From Pseudomonas oryzae (GTDB lineage Bacteria; Pseudomonadota; Gammaproteobacteria; Pseudomonadales; Pseudomonadaceae): a stretch of DNA of 64,000 nucleotides. Positions 6,811 to 16,057 of this stretch are shown one piece after another (positions within the stretch are counted from its first letter, which is position 1; every line of letters begins with the position of its first letter). Location: NCBI RefSeq assembly GCF_900104805.1, contig NZ_LT629751.1, positions 1,593,001 through 1,657,000 of the forward strand, given 5' to 3'. Below the pieces are notes generated by a model. It was not told where the DNA came from, ran no database searches, and was given only the letters and a program-made list of their open reading frames with translations. Position numbers and translations under genes: made by a program.

Positions 6811-9800
6811 AAGTCCTTCTTGTAGAAGATGTCCAGCGAGCTGGCCAGGCCGCTGGCGGCCTCCAGGTAGAGCTTCTTGCTCAGCTCGTAGCGCAGGGCG
6901 AACACGTTGCCGGTCTCGAACACGCCGACGCCGTAGCGCAGGCTCAGGCGGTCCGACAGGTAGCCGCTGGCCACCACGCTGCTGTCGCTGCCGTTGCCTT
7001 CGCTGTCGAGCAGAAAATCCTTGATGCCCAGGCGCTCGGCCAGGGCGCCGGCGACCTGCCCGCCACCGGCCAGGCCGAGGGCCAGGGCGGCCTGGCTGAC
7101 CATGTTCTGTTCGCCGCTGGTGCCCGGAGCGCGGCCGAGCACCAGGTAGGACAGCGCCTGCTCCTGGCTCATCGCCGGCTCGGAGAACACCTCGCTGAGC
7201 GGCGCGTCGGCACGTCCGGTCAGGCGCAGGCCGGCGGTGACCTCGTCGACGGTGCGGATCGCCTCGATGTCCAGCAGCGGCTGGTCGATGGGCCCGGCGA
7301 AGATCAGCCGGGCGCGGCGCAGGGTCAGGCGCTGGCCGTAGGCGCGGTAGCGGCCGTTCTCCAGTTGCAGGGAGCCGCTGCTGTCGAGGTTGTCGCGGAT
7401 GCGCAGGCGGCCCTTGAGATCGGCGGTGAGGCCGAAGCCAGAGAAGCGCAGGCGGTCGTCGCCGAGCAGCAGGCGCAGGTTCATCTTCAGCCCCGGCATG
7501 CCCGGCTCGCGCGGCTGCTCGCCGACGATCTGCGTATCCCCCGAAACCGTCACCGCCTGGGCCGGCAACTCGCGCACCTTGATCTGGCCACGGGGAATGG
7601 CCAGCTGGCCACCCAGTTCGAGCTGTCGCCCGCGCAGGCCGAGTTCGAGGTCCGGCTCGACCTCGACCTTGGCATAGGGCTCGACCTGCACCGGCAGACG
7701 GCTGCCGCGCACCTTGAGGTCCATGCGTGGTTCGCCGCTCCAGTCCAGGCTGCCCGTCAGGCTGCCCTGCCCCTGCTCGCCACTGCGCCAGCGGCCATCG
7801 AGCTGGGCCTGCTGGCCGGCGATGGTCATGCCCAGCTGCAACGCCTCGAAGCTCAGCGGCAGTTCGCCACCGGCGACGTGGCCGTCGCGCAGCGCCAGAC
7901 GGCCATCGACCACCGGCGCCAGCAGGCTGCCCGACAGCCGTCCATCACCGTCGAGACGCCCGTCGAGGCGCTCGACCTGCGGCACGAACGCCCGGGCCAG
8001 CGCCAGGTCGAGCCCTGCGATGCGGAAGCTGCCGGACAGCGGCCGGCCCGCCGCCAGCGGGTCGATGTTGGCCTGCAGCGCCAGGGTGCCGAGCCCCGGG
8101 CCGGCCAGCAGCAGTTCGCTGTCGACGCGCCTGGGCTGCAGGCGGCTGGTCAGGCGCAGGCTCTCGTAGGGAATTTCCTGCCAGGCACCGTTGGCGTTGG
8201 CCGGGTCGCGCAGGCGCAGGCGCCCGCTGCCGGCATCCAGACGGATTTCGCCTCGTGGCCCGGCGGCGGGCAGATCGACGCGCAGGTCGCCGTTCAACTG
8301 GCCGGCCAGGGCAACACCATCGGGCAGGGCATCGCCCAGACGGGCCAGGGCGAAGTCGCGTAGCCTCAGGCGCAGCTGCGGCTCGGGCTGCAGGCGCTGG
8401 GCCTCGGCGCACAGGCGGGCCTGCTCGGATTGCCAGCAGTGCGCGCCGAGGGTCAGGCGGCCGGCGGCGCTGCGCTCGATGCTGGCCGGCTGCTGCAGCC
8501 GCCAGGCCATGCCGGCCACGGCCAGATCGCCGCGCGCCAGGCTGCCGCGCCAGTCCGCGCCGCGCAGCCCGCCGGCCAGCGCCAGCTCGACGCGCAGGGG
8601 CTCGCCGCTCAACCCGAGAGCGAGCTGATGGCGTGCCAGGGTGCCGCTGCCGTTGACCTCGAGCTGGCCGTAGGCGGTATTCCCGCTGCGCAGACCGCTG
8701 GCGGAGATGCGCAACTCGCCGCGCTGGCCGGCATCCACGCCGGCCTCGACGCGCAGGGCGGCCAGCGCCTGCTCGCCATAGCCGATGCGCTGACCGCTGA
8801 GCGCCAGGCTGCCCTGCGGCGCCTGCACGCTGCCGGCCAGCCGGAGGTTGCCCTCCAGCTGGCCGCGCAGATCGGGCCAGAGCTGGTCGAGCCGCGTCAG
8901 GGCCAGCTGCGCGCGCGCGGCCAGTCGTCCATTCCATTCGCCTTCGCCGTCGATACGGTTGTCGCCCAGACGCAGCGCCAGCTCCGGCAGTTGCCAGTGC
9001 GCACCGTCCGCGAGCACGCGCCCCTTGAGCGTCAGCGGCTGGCGCCGCAGCTGTCCGCCGAGGTTCCAGTCGGCATTCAGGTGCAGACCATCCGCCTTCA
9101 CCTCGCCCTGGCTGGCCAGCTCGCCACCGATGCGCCCGGGCAGGTCCTTGTGCCAGTAGCCCGGATCGAGTTCGCTCAGGCGCAGTTGCGCCTGCCAGGC
9201 CAGCGCCTCGGCGAACTGCAGCGCCAGCGCGCCTTCGCCGCGGCCCTGGCCGGCGTCGAGACGCAGCTCGGACAGGCGCAGGCTGCCGTGATCGCCCTGC
9301 AGCGGCGTGCGCAGGCGCAGCGGGCCGGCCGGCCCCTGCAGGCGCAGATCGATATCGCCCCGGTAGCGCCCGTCGGCGTACTGCAGCGCGGCCTGCAACT
9401 GCTGCAGCCCCAGCGTCACGTCGGGCTGCGGATACAGCTGCTGCCAGTCGAAGGCGCTGCCCTGCAGCGCGAGGTCGGCGGCGAAGGCTTCGTCCCAGGC
9501 GAGGTCGCCGGCAAGCGTCAGCTGCTCGCCGCGAACATCGGTCAGGCGCAGCGTCTCGACCCGCGCGCGGGTGGTCTCGACCCGTCCCCGCAGCTCGACG
9601 GCCACCGGCTGCCCGGCACCGGCCAGCTGCGCCCGAGCGCTGATCGCGCTGCCCGCGCGCAGGCTGCCGCTGGCCTCGAGGGTCAGACTGCGGAACACCA
9701 GGCTGGCCGGCAGACTGGCGAGCGCCTGGAAGTCATCGGCCTGCAGCGTCAGCTGCAGCGGCAGCTCCTCGGCCAGCGGACTCAGCCAGCCGCTCAGACG

Positions 9801-10484
9801 CCCCGGCAGATAGCCCTGGCTGAGCACCTCGACCCCGAGACGCCCCAGCAGCGGACCGTCCAGGGTCAGCTCGAGCTGCCAGGGGCGGCCATCCACCTCC
9901 GGCAGCTGCAGACCGGCACGCGCCTGCAGGGGCCAGTCGCCATGCGGCTGCAGGCGCAGCTCGCTGACGCTCAGACGCACGCCGGGGCGTTGCAGGTCGA
10001 CGGCGCCGAGCTGCAGGCCCTGGCGGTCGAGGCTGGCCGACAGCGCCAGCTCGTGCAGCTGCTCGACACCGTTGACCACCAGGCTGCCCAGTTGCAGACG
10101 GGCGACGCGCACGGCCAGCGGCAGACGGATGTCCGGCAGCGCCAGCGGGGTGGCAGCGGCCGGCGGCTCGCCGGGCGGCAGGTCGAGCTGCAGACGCGCG
10201 GCGCCCAGCTCGTCCAGACACAGCGCCCCCTCGCGCAGGCAGGCCAGGCGGTTGACCACCCGCACCTGCTCGACCTGCACGCGGTTGGCGCCGGACTGCC
10301 AACGCAGGCTGGCGGCCGTCCAGTCGCCGAACAGCCGCCCGCGGAAGTCCTCGACCGTCAGCCCGGGTACGCGGGCGAGCAGCCAGCGGCTGCCTGGCTC
10401 GCTGGCCGGCAGAGCGAGCACGGCGAGCACGGCGAGCAGCGCCAGAAGCAGCGCCAGCAGGCCGTAACGCAGCCCGCGCCTCAC
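6807..10484 (-). CDS. tamB: TamB, inner-membrane-anchored lipid-bridge/translocation protein
   Basis: A 1225-residue protein of the TamB (DUF490) family. One N-terminal TM anchor (YGLLALLLALLAVLAVLAL) is followed by a very long run of beta-rich repeats expected to form a hydrophobic groove across the periplasm, and the conserved C-terminal domain ending in IFYKKDF. It includes the family region SYLVLGRAPG. TamB works with TamA and, as shown in other proteobacteria for AsmA-like proteins, contributes to phospholipid traffic to the outer membrane. The start overlaps the tamA stop by 4 bp (ATGA), and the 3' end shares CTAG with the merR stop. Length matches the family. Confidence 0.95.
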   Translation of the reverse strand: MRRGLRYGLLALLLALLAVLAVLALPASEPGSRWLLARVPGLTVEDFRGRLFGDWTAASLRWQSGANRVQVEQVRVVNRLACLREGALCLDELGAARLQLDLPPGEPPAAATPLALPDIRLPLAVRVARLQLGSLVVNGVEQLHELALSASLDRQGLQLGAVDLQRPGVRLSVSELRLQPHGDWPLQARAGLQLPEVDGRPWQLELTLDGPLLGRLGVEVLSQGYLPGRLSGWLSPLAEELPLQLTLQADDFQALASLPASLVFRSLTLEASGSLRAGSAISARAQLAGAGQPVAVELRGRVETTRARVETLRLTDVRGEQLTLAGDLAWDEAFAADLALQGSAFDWQQLYPQPDVTLGLQQLQAALQYADGRYRGDIDLRLQGPAGPLRLRTPLQGDHGSLRLSELRLDAGQGRGEGALALQFAEALAWQAQLRLSELDPGYWHKDLPGRIGGELASQGEVKADGLHLNADWNLGGQLRRQPLTLKGRVLADGAHWQLPELALRLGDNRIDGEGEWNGRLAARAQLALTRLDQLWPDLRGQLEGNLRLAGSVQAPQGSLALSGQRIGYGEQALAALRVEAGVDAGQRGELRISASGLRSGNTAYGQLEVNGSGTLARHQLALGLSGEPLRVELALAGGLRGADWRGSLARGDLAVAGMAWRLQQPASIERSAAGRLTLGAHCWQSEQARLCAEAQRLQPEPQLRLRLRDFALARLGDALPDGVALAGQLNGDLRVDLPAAGPRGEIRLDAGSGRLRLRDPANANGAWQEIPYESLRLTSRLQPRRVDSELLLAGPGLGTLALQANIDPLAAGRPLSGSFRIAGLDLALARAFVPQVERLDGRLDGDGRLSGSLLAPVVDGRLALRDGHVAGGELPLSFEALQLGMTIAGQQAQLDGRWRSGEQGQGSLTGSLDWSGEPRMDLKVRGSRLPVQVEPYAKVEVEPDLELGLRGRQLELGGQLAIPRGQIKVRELPAQAVTVSGDTQIVGEQPREPGMPGLKMNLRLLLGDDRLRFSGFGLTADLKGRLRIRDNLDSSGSLQLENGRYRAYGQRLTLRRARLIFAGPIDQPLLDIEAIRTVDEVTAGLRLTGRADAPLSEVFSEPAMSQEQALSYLVLGRAPGTSGEQNMVSQAALALGLAGGGQVAGALAERLGIKDFLLDSEGNGSDSSVVASGYLSDRLSLRYGVGVFETGNVFALRYELSKKLYLEAASGLASSLDIFYKKDF

Positions 10485-12211
10485 AGCTCGGGCCCCATGG
10501 AGAAGTGGATGCGAAAGCCCGAGCCTTCGTCCTGGTCGAGGGCGTGGGCGAGATCGAGGCGGATCGGGCCGACCGGGGACACCCAGCGCACGCCGATGCC
10601 GACGCCGGTCTTGAGCGGGTCGCTGAAGCCGTCGATGGCGTTGCCGTGGTCGACGAAGGTGGCCAGGCGCCAGCGCTCGAGCAGCGGGTACTGGTACTCC
10701 AGGCTGCCGATCACCAGGTAGCGGCCACCGACCCGATCGCCCTCGCTGTCGCGCGGCGACAGGGTCTGGTAGTCGTAGCCGCGCACGCTCTGGTCGCCAC
10801 CGGCGAAGAAACGCAGCGACGGCGGAATCAGCTCGAAGGCGTTGGTGGCGATGCCGCCGAGCTGCACCCGGCTGAGCACGCGGTGGCCGGCGCCCAGGGT
10901 GATCAGGCCCTTGGCCTGCAGGTTGAGGTGCAACAGGTCGGCGTCCGACAGCAGGGTCCGATGGGCACCGGTGAGGTCCAGCTGCAGGCGGTAGCCGCGA
11001 CTGGGATCGACCTTGTTGTCGCTGTGCAGGCGGCTGAAGGCGATGCCCGGCAGCAGCAGGTTACTCTGCCCCTCGTCGTCGCCGGTGCGGAAGTTCTCCT
11101 GCTCCCAGCGCAGCGACAGGGTGCGCTGCCATTCGTTCTCCGGCTGGTGCTGCCACTGGGTGCCGAGGGTGAAGCGCTCGCTCTCGGTGTCCACCAGGTC
11201 TTCCATCTGGTAGCCGGTGGTGAAGCGCAGGCTCTCGGTGAGCGGCGGATCGAGGGGAATCTCGTACCAGGTGCCGAGGTTCTGCCGCGGGCTGGAGAAC
11301 TCGAAGTCGGCCCCCAGGCGATGCCCCTGGTCGCCGCGCCAGTGGCGGGTCCAGGTTCCGCGCAGGCGCGGCCCGACGTCGGTGGAATAGCCCAGGCCCG
11401 CGGCCAGGGTGCGCGGCTGGCGCGCCTGCAGCTGGACCTGCACCGGGATGACCTGGCCCTGCGCATGCTCAGGCGCGGCGTCGATGCGCACGTCGCTGAA
11501 GTAGTTGGTGGAGACCAGCGCGCGGTTGAGCTCGCCGAGACGGTCGGAGTCGTAACCCTCGCCGGCCTGGAACGGCACCAGACGCTGTAGCAACCGGTCG
11601 TCGAACGGCGTGTCGCCGCTGAAGCTGATGGCGCCGAAGCGATAGCGCGGCCCGCTGCGATAGACCAGGCGGATATCGGCGACGCCGGCCTGGGGGTCGA
11701 CCGACAGGCTCTGCTCGACGAACTGGCCCTCGAAGAAGCCATAGCGCAGCGCCTGGTTGCGGATCAGCCGCTTGGCGTCCTCGTAGGCGCCGTGGTTGAG
11801 CACTGCACCGGGACGCAGCAGCGGGCTGTCGGGCTGGCGGAAATTCTTCAGCCGGGTCACCTCGCCCTCCACGCGGACCTCCACGTTGCGCAGGCGTACC
11901 GGCTCGCCCTGCTCGATGTGCAGGCGCAGCACGGCCGTGTCGCCCTCCTCGACCACTTCGCTGCGGATCCGCCCGTGGTAGTAGCCCAGCGCCTGCAGTG
12001 CCTGGACCGCCGAACGCTCGGCGGAACGCGCGAAGCGCCGCAGCGCGGCGGCATCCCGACCGTTCAGCGTGCCGATGTGGGCCTCGACGTTCTCGCGCAG
12101 GGCCTTCTGCCTGGGGCTGAGCAGCACCTCTAGCTCCGCCTCGGCCGCCGCGGCAGTGCCGGCGACCAAGGCCAGCAGCAGGGCTGACGCGGGTATGAAC
12201 ATCCTCTTCAT
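10481..12211 (-). CDS. tamA: TamA, Omp85-family outer-membrane protein
   Basis: A 576-residue precursor with signal peptide (MKRMFIPASALLLALVAGTAAAA), POTRA domains to about residue 260, and a C-terminal Omp85 barrel carrying the lid-lock motif VRGY. The last residues include VSPVGPIRLDLA and end near SMGPEL, typical of a barrel C terminus. TamA is the outer-membrane partner of TamB. The ATG at 12211 was chosen because it begins the signal peptide; the open frame extends upstream through non-coding sequence. Gene order tamA then tamB with ATGA overlap is standard for the complex. Confidence 0.95.
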   Translation of the reverse strand: MKRMFIPASALLLALVAGTAAAAEAELEVLLSPRQKALRENVEAHIGTLNGRDAAALRRFARSAERSAVQALQALGYYHGRIRSEVVEEGDTAVLRLHIEQGEPVRLRNVEVRVEGEVTRLKNFRQPDSPLLRPGAVLNHGAYEDAKRLIRNQALRYGFFEGQFVEQSLSVDPQAGVADIRLVYRSGPRYRFGAISFSGDTPFDDRLLQRLVPFQAGEGYDSDRLGELNRALVSTNYFSDVRIDAAPEHAQGQVIPVQVQLQARQPRTLAAGLGYSTDVGPRLRGTWTRHWRGDQGHRLGADFEFSSPRQNLGTWYEIPLDPPLTESLRFTTGYQMEDLVDTESERFTLGTQWQHQPENEWQRTLSLRWEQENFRTGDDEGQSNLLLPGIAFSRLHSDNKVDPSRGYRLQLDLTGAHRTLLSDADLLHLNLQAKGLITLGAGHRVLSRVQLGGIATNAFELIPPSLRFFAGGDQSVRGYDYQTLSPRDSEGDRVGGRYLVIGSLEYQYPLLERWRLATFVDHGNAIDGFSDPLKTGVGIGVRWVSPVGPIRLDLAHALDQDEGSGFRIHFSMGPEL

Positions 12212-12262
12212 GCGACCGATCGTAGCACGGCCTGCGCGGCGTGCCCGAGTCGCGTCACAGGC

Positions 12263-12308
12263 GGCGGATTCCCGCCATGCCCGCGAGCGGCGATGGCGAG
12301 AATCCGCC
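12263..12308. repeat. Long imperfect palindrome upstream of dctP-like gene
   Basis: GGCGGATTC (12263-12271) pairs with GAATCCGCC (12300-12308); after one mismatch CGCCAT (12273-12278) pairs with ATGGCG (12293-12298). It resembles the GGCGGATT...ATCCGCC class of Pseudomonas REP elements. Because it lies about 80 bp upstream of a sigma-54 promoter it could instead be an activator (UAS) site; the two readings cannot be separated from one copy. Confidence 0.55.
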
Positions 12309-12320
12309 ACCCGCTTGTGA

Positions 12321-13433
<1,113 letters not shown>

Positions 13434-13437
13434 CCGC

Positions 13438-13462
13438 GGCGCCCCGGCCAGACCGGGGCGCC
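13438..13462. terminator. Hairpin between convergent dctP-like and patatin genes
   Basis: GGCGCCCCGG-CCAGA-CCGGGGCGCC, a 10-bp perfect stem with a 5-nt loop, 4 bp after the dctP-like stop. There is no T-run, so it is a structural or bidirectional terminator at best. Confidence 0.5.
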
Positions 13463-13490
13463 CCGCACGTTCGCAATCCCCCGCTGGCTG

Positions 13491-15941
13491 CTACAGCCGG
13501 CTCACCGACTCGCCGAGCCGGTCGATCAGCTCCTGCACGCCGCCGAGCGCGGCGCGCTCCTCTTCGAGGACGATCTCGAACGCGCGTTTCTTCAGCGCGG
13601 TGACGTCGAAGCCCGCGCGCAGCGCGACCGGAACCGTGCTGATCAGGATGTCGAACAGGCGGTCCACCGCGTGCAGCCGCCCCCACAGGTAGTCGTTCTC
13701 GCGGATCGAGCGGCCGAGAAAACCGCCGAAGCTGGCGAAGGAACTGCCCAGTAGCACCTCCTTGCGCTCGTCGAAGGCGATGCTGCGGGCATCTTCCGGG
13801 CTGATGCGGTCGACCAGGATCTCCTCGATGGTCTCGGCCTCCCGCGACAGGACGGTGGCGGTCGGACGCAGGATCATGTCCCAGAAGAAGTAGCCGAGAT
13901 ACGCGGTGAGGATCGCGATGCGGCTGGCCTGCCTCAGCTTCATGAACTGCGGCGAGGCCAGCACGGCGTCGGAACTGTCGATATGCCGGGCGAGGTCGTA
14001 CTCCTCGGCCAGACGCTCGATCAGCCGGGACAGCTCGGCGCAGGCCAGCGGATCGCCCTGGATCAGCTCGGGCGAGTACTGCCGCCGGGCCTCGTCCTGG
14101 CGGAAGATCGCCCGGCAGGCGCTCACCGCCTGGTGGCTGAGGAAGTCCGGATCGTCGCAGAAGGCCAGGTCGCTCAAGCACTTGTGGATCTTCATCTTCA
14201 GCAGATCCAGGGTTTCCGACTCGGCCTCCGCGTTGGCGTCCTCGGCTACCCGGGCGTACAGGTCGTTGATTTCGTGCAGCACGAAGTTCAGCCGCCGGCG
14301 CTTGTAGATCACCCCGAAATCGGTGACCACCCGGGAGAACAGCGGCAGATCCTCGTTCCTGTAGGCGTTCTCGGGGATCCGGTAGGTGGCGCTGATGACG
14401 CCCATCTGCCGCGCCCAGGCCTCGATCATCTCCTGCACGCGCCGCGCTTCGGGTGAATCGGGAGTGTACTGGCAGGCCCAGCAGATGACCTGCACGATGA
14501 AGTCCAGCGCCTCGAAGGCAAGCGAGCGCATCCAGGTGTCATAGGCGATGAACAGCCCGGGGACCGGGCGGAAGCCGATCATCCGCCAGTGCTGCAGGTC
14601 ATCCCGGGTGAAGCTGCCACTCAGACGCCCCTGGGTCTGCTCCTCGAGGTGCTCGACGACCTGCGGGCGCGCGCTGAGGATCGCCTCTTTCAGCCGGCGG
14701 GCCTGTACGTTGTGCCGGCTGAGCATGGCCAGCTCGTTGTACACCGGATCCTGCCGGGGCAGGTCGGTCAGCGCCCCGCGCAGGGTGGCGAAGAAGCCGG
14801 GCACCCCGGAGCCGGCCGCTCTGCGCCGGCCCTTCGGCCGCGGATCGACGTACACCAGGCGGCGATCCACCTCGCGGAAGGCCGCATGCACCCGGATCGC
14901 CTCGACGCAGGCCATGATCGGCTTGTTGTCGAGGATGCTGCCGTCCACCAGCACCGCGTCCTCGGGATTCTCGCCACGCTCGCGGTAGTGGCGGAAATTC
15001 TTCTCGAGGAACTGCGAGCGCGCCGGCCAGGGCAGGTGCCGGGCGGCGAGCAGATCGTCCATCTCGCGGATCCGCGCCGGCGGGAACGCCCCCGGATAGG
15101 AGGCCGAGGCCCTGGCGGCGAAGGCCAGCGAGGGGAAGTTGTCGGCAGTGAACTCGCTGAGCAGATGCCCGGTCCGTCGATGCTCGAGGCCGAAGCGCAG
15201 CAGATGGCGGTGCTCGCGCTCGTGGGCCACCGGCGGGTCATGGATGAAGATGGGCCGCTCCAGGCCGTGGAAGTCGGTCGCCGTCAGCAGCAGATCGAGC
15301 CTGCCGCCCTTGGGCAGCAGCGACTCCCACTTCGCGGTGGAGACGTCCATCGCCCGCAGACCGTCGAGGATCAGGCCAGCCAGGCGGGCGCCGTCGAGTG
15401 GCGGCTTGAACCAGCGCGAGCGCAGGAACACCGAGATGCGCTTGGCGATGTCGGGGTTGCTGGCGCCGGGCAGCAGCCCCTCGCGGCCGAGCCGGCGCAT
15501 CAGCGGACGCATCAGCGGCCAGACGTACCACTTGCTCCACAACCGCGCCCGGGCTTCCGGCGCCAGCAGGCCGAGCATGTCGGCCTGTTCCAGCCACAGG
15601 TCGGTGATCGGCTTGAGCGAGCGGTCGTGCGCCAGTGCCGCGGCCAGGCTCACGCCGTTGATCGCCCCGGCCGATGAGCCGGCGATCACGTCGACGATGA
15701 CCCGCAGCGCCACGTCCTTGCCGAGGATCTGCAGGAACTGGAGATACACATCGCCGGTCGAGCGCTCCGGCTCGTCGGGATAGCGCTGGTGAAAACCGGC
15801 AGCATCGCCGCCGGCGGGCGCATGATGCAGCTTGGAGGCGCGCACCAGGTTGAGGATCTCGCGGTTGATGCCATGCTGGTACACCGCCAGCGAGACGCCA
15901 CCGAACAGCACGAGGGCCAGCCGCAGTTCTTTCTCTTTCAT
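13491..15941 (-). CDS. Patatin-like phospholipase with DUF3376 C-terminal region (copy A)
   Basis: An 816-residue protein with an N-terminal patatin domain: the oxyanion-type FGGVSLAVYQHGIN, nucleophile elbow GSSAG with Ser90, and the catalytic Asp in LVDGSILDNKP (DGS replaces the common DGG/DGA). No signal peptide or TM segment is evident, so it is probably a cytosolic lipid acyl hydrolase. The C-terminal half (about 430-816) matches the long extension of DUF3376 patatins. Start: the frame continues upstream, but MKEKELRLAL at 15941 matches the start of copy B. A close paralogue lies 116 bp upstream in the same direction, pointing to tandem duplication. The biological substrate is unknown. 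Confidence 0.88.
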   Translation of the reverse strand: MKEKELRLALVLFGGVSLAVYQHGINREILNLVRASKLHHAPAGGDAAGFHQRYPDEPERSTGDVYLQFLQILGKDVALRVIVDVIAGSSAGAINGVSLAAALAHDRSLKPITDLWLEQADMLGLLAPEARARLWSKWYVWPLMRPLMRRLGREGLLPGASNPDIAKRISVFLRSRWFKPPLDGARLAGLILDGLRAMDVSTAKWESLLPKGGRLDLLLTATDFHGLERPIFIHDPPVAHEREHRHLLRFGLEHRRTGHLLSEFTADNFPSLAFAARASASYPGAFPPARIREMDDLLAARHLPWPARSQFLEKNFRHYRERGENPEDAVLVDGSILDNKPIMACVEAIRVHAAFREVDRRLVYVDPRPKGRRRAAGSGVPGFFATLRGALTDLPRQDPVYNELAMLSRHNVQARRLKEAILSARPQVVEHLEEQTQGRLSGSFTRDDLQHWRMIGFRPVPGLFIAYDTWMRSLAFEALDFIVQVICWACQYTPDSPEARRVQEMIEAWARQMGVISATYRIPENAYRNEDLPLFSRVVTDFGVIYKRRRLNFVLHEINDLYARVAEDANAEAESETLDLLKMKIHKCLSDLAFCDDPDFLSHQAVSACRAIFRQDEARRQYSPELIQGDPLACAELSRLIERLAEEYDLARHIDSSDAVLASPQFMKLRQASRIAILTAYLGYFFWDMILRPTATVLSREAETIEEILVDRISPEDARSIAFDERKEVLLGSSFASFGGFLGRSIRENDYLWGRLHAVDRLFDILISTVPVALRAGFDVTALKKRAFEIVLEEERAALGGVQELIDRLGESVSRL

Positions 15942-16057
15942 GCTCGAGCACCGGGTGAAGCGTGCGCCGCAGGGCGCCGGAAACCAGCACTGCCAATCGA
16001 ACCCACCCACAACCAGCGCACCCGGAACCCGGCCCCGGCGCGCAGCGGCGCCACGGG

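Noticed and set aside
8430..10721. 763-codon open frame opposite tamB
   Set aside because: Gln/Ala-rich low-complexity translation that mirrors tamB codon bias; no motif.
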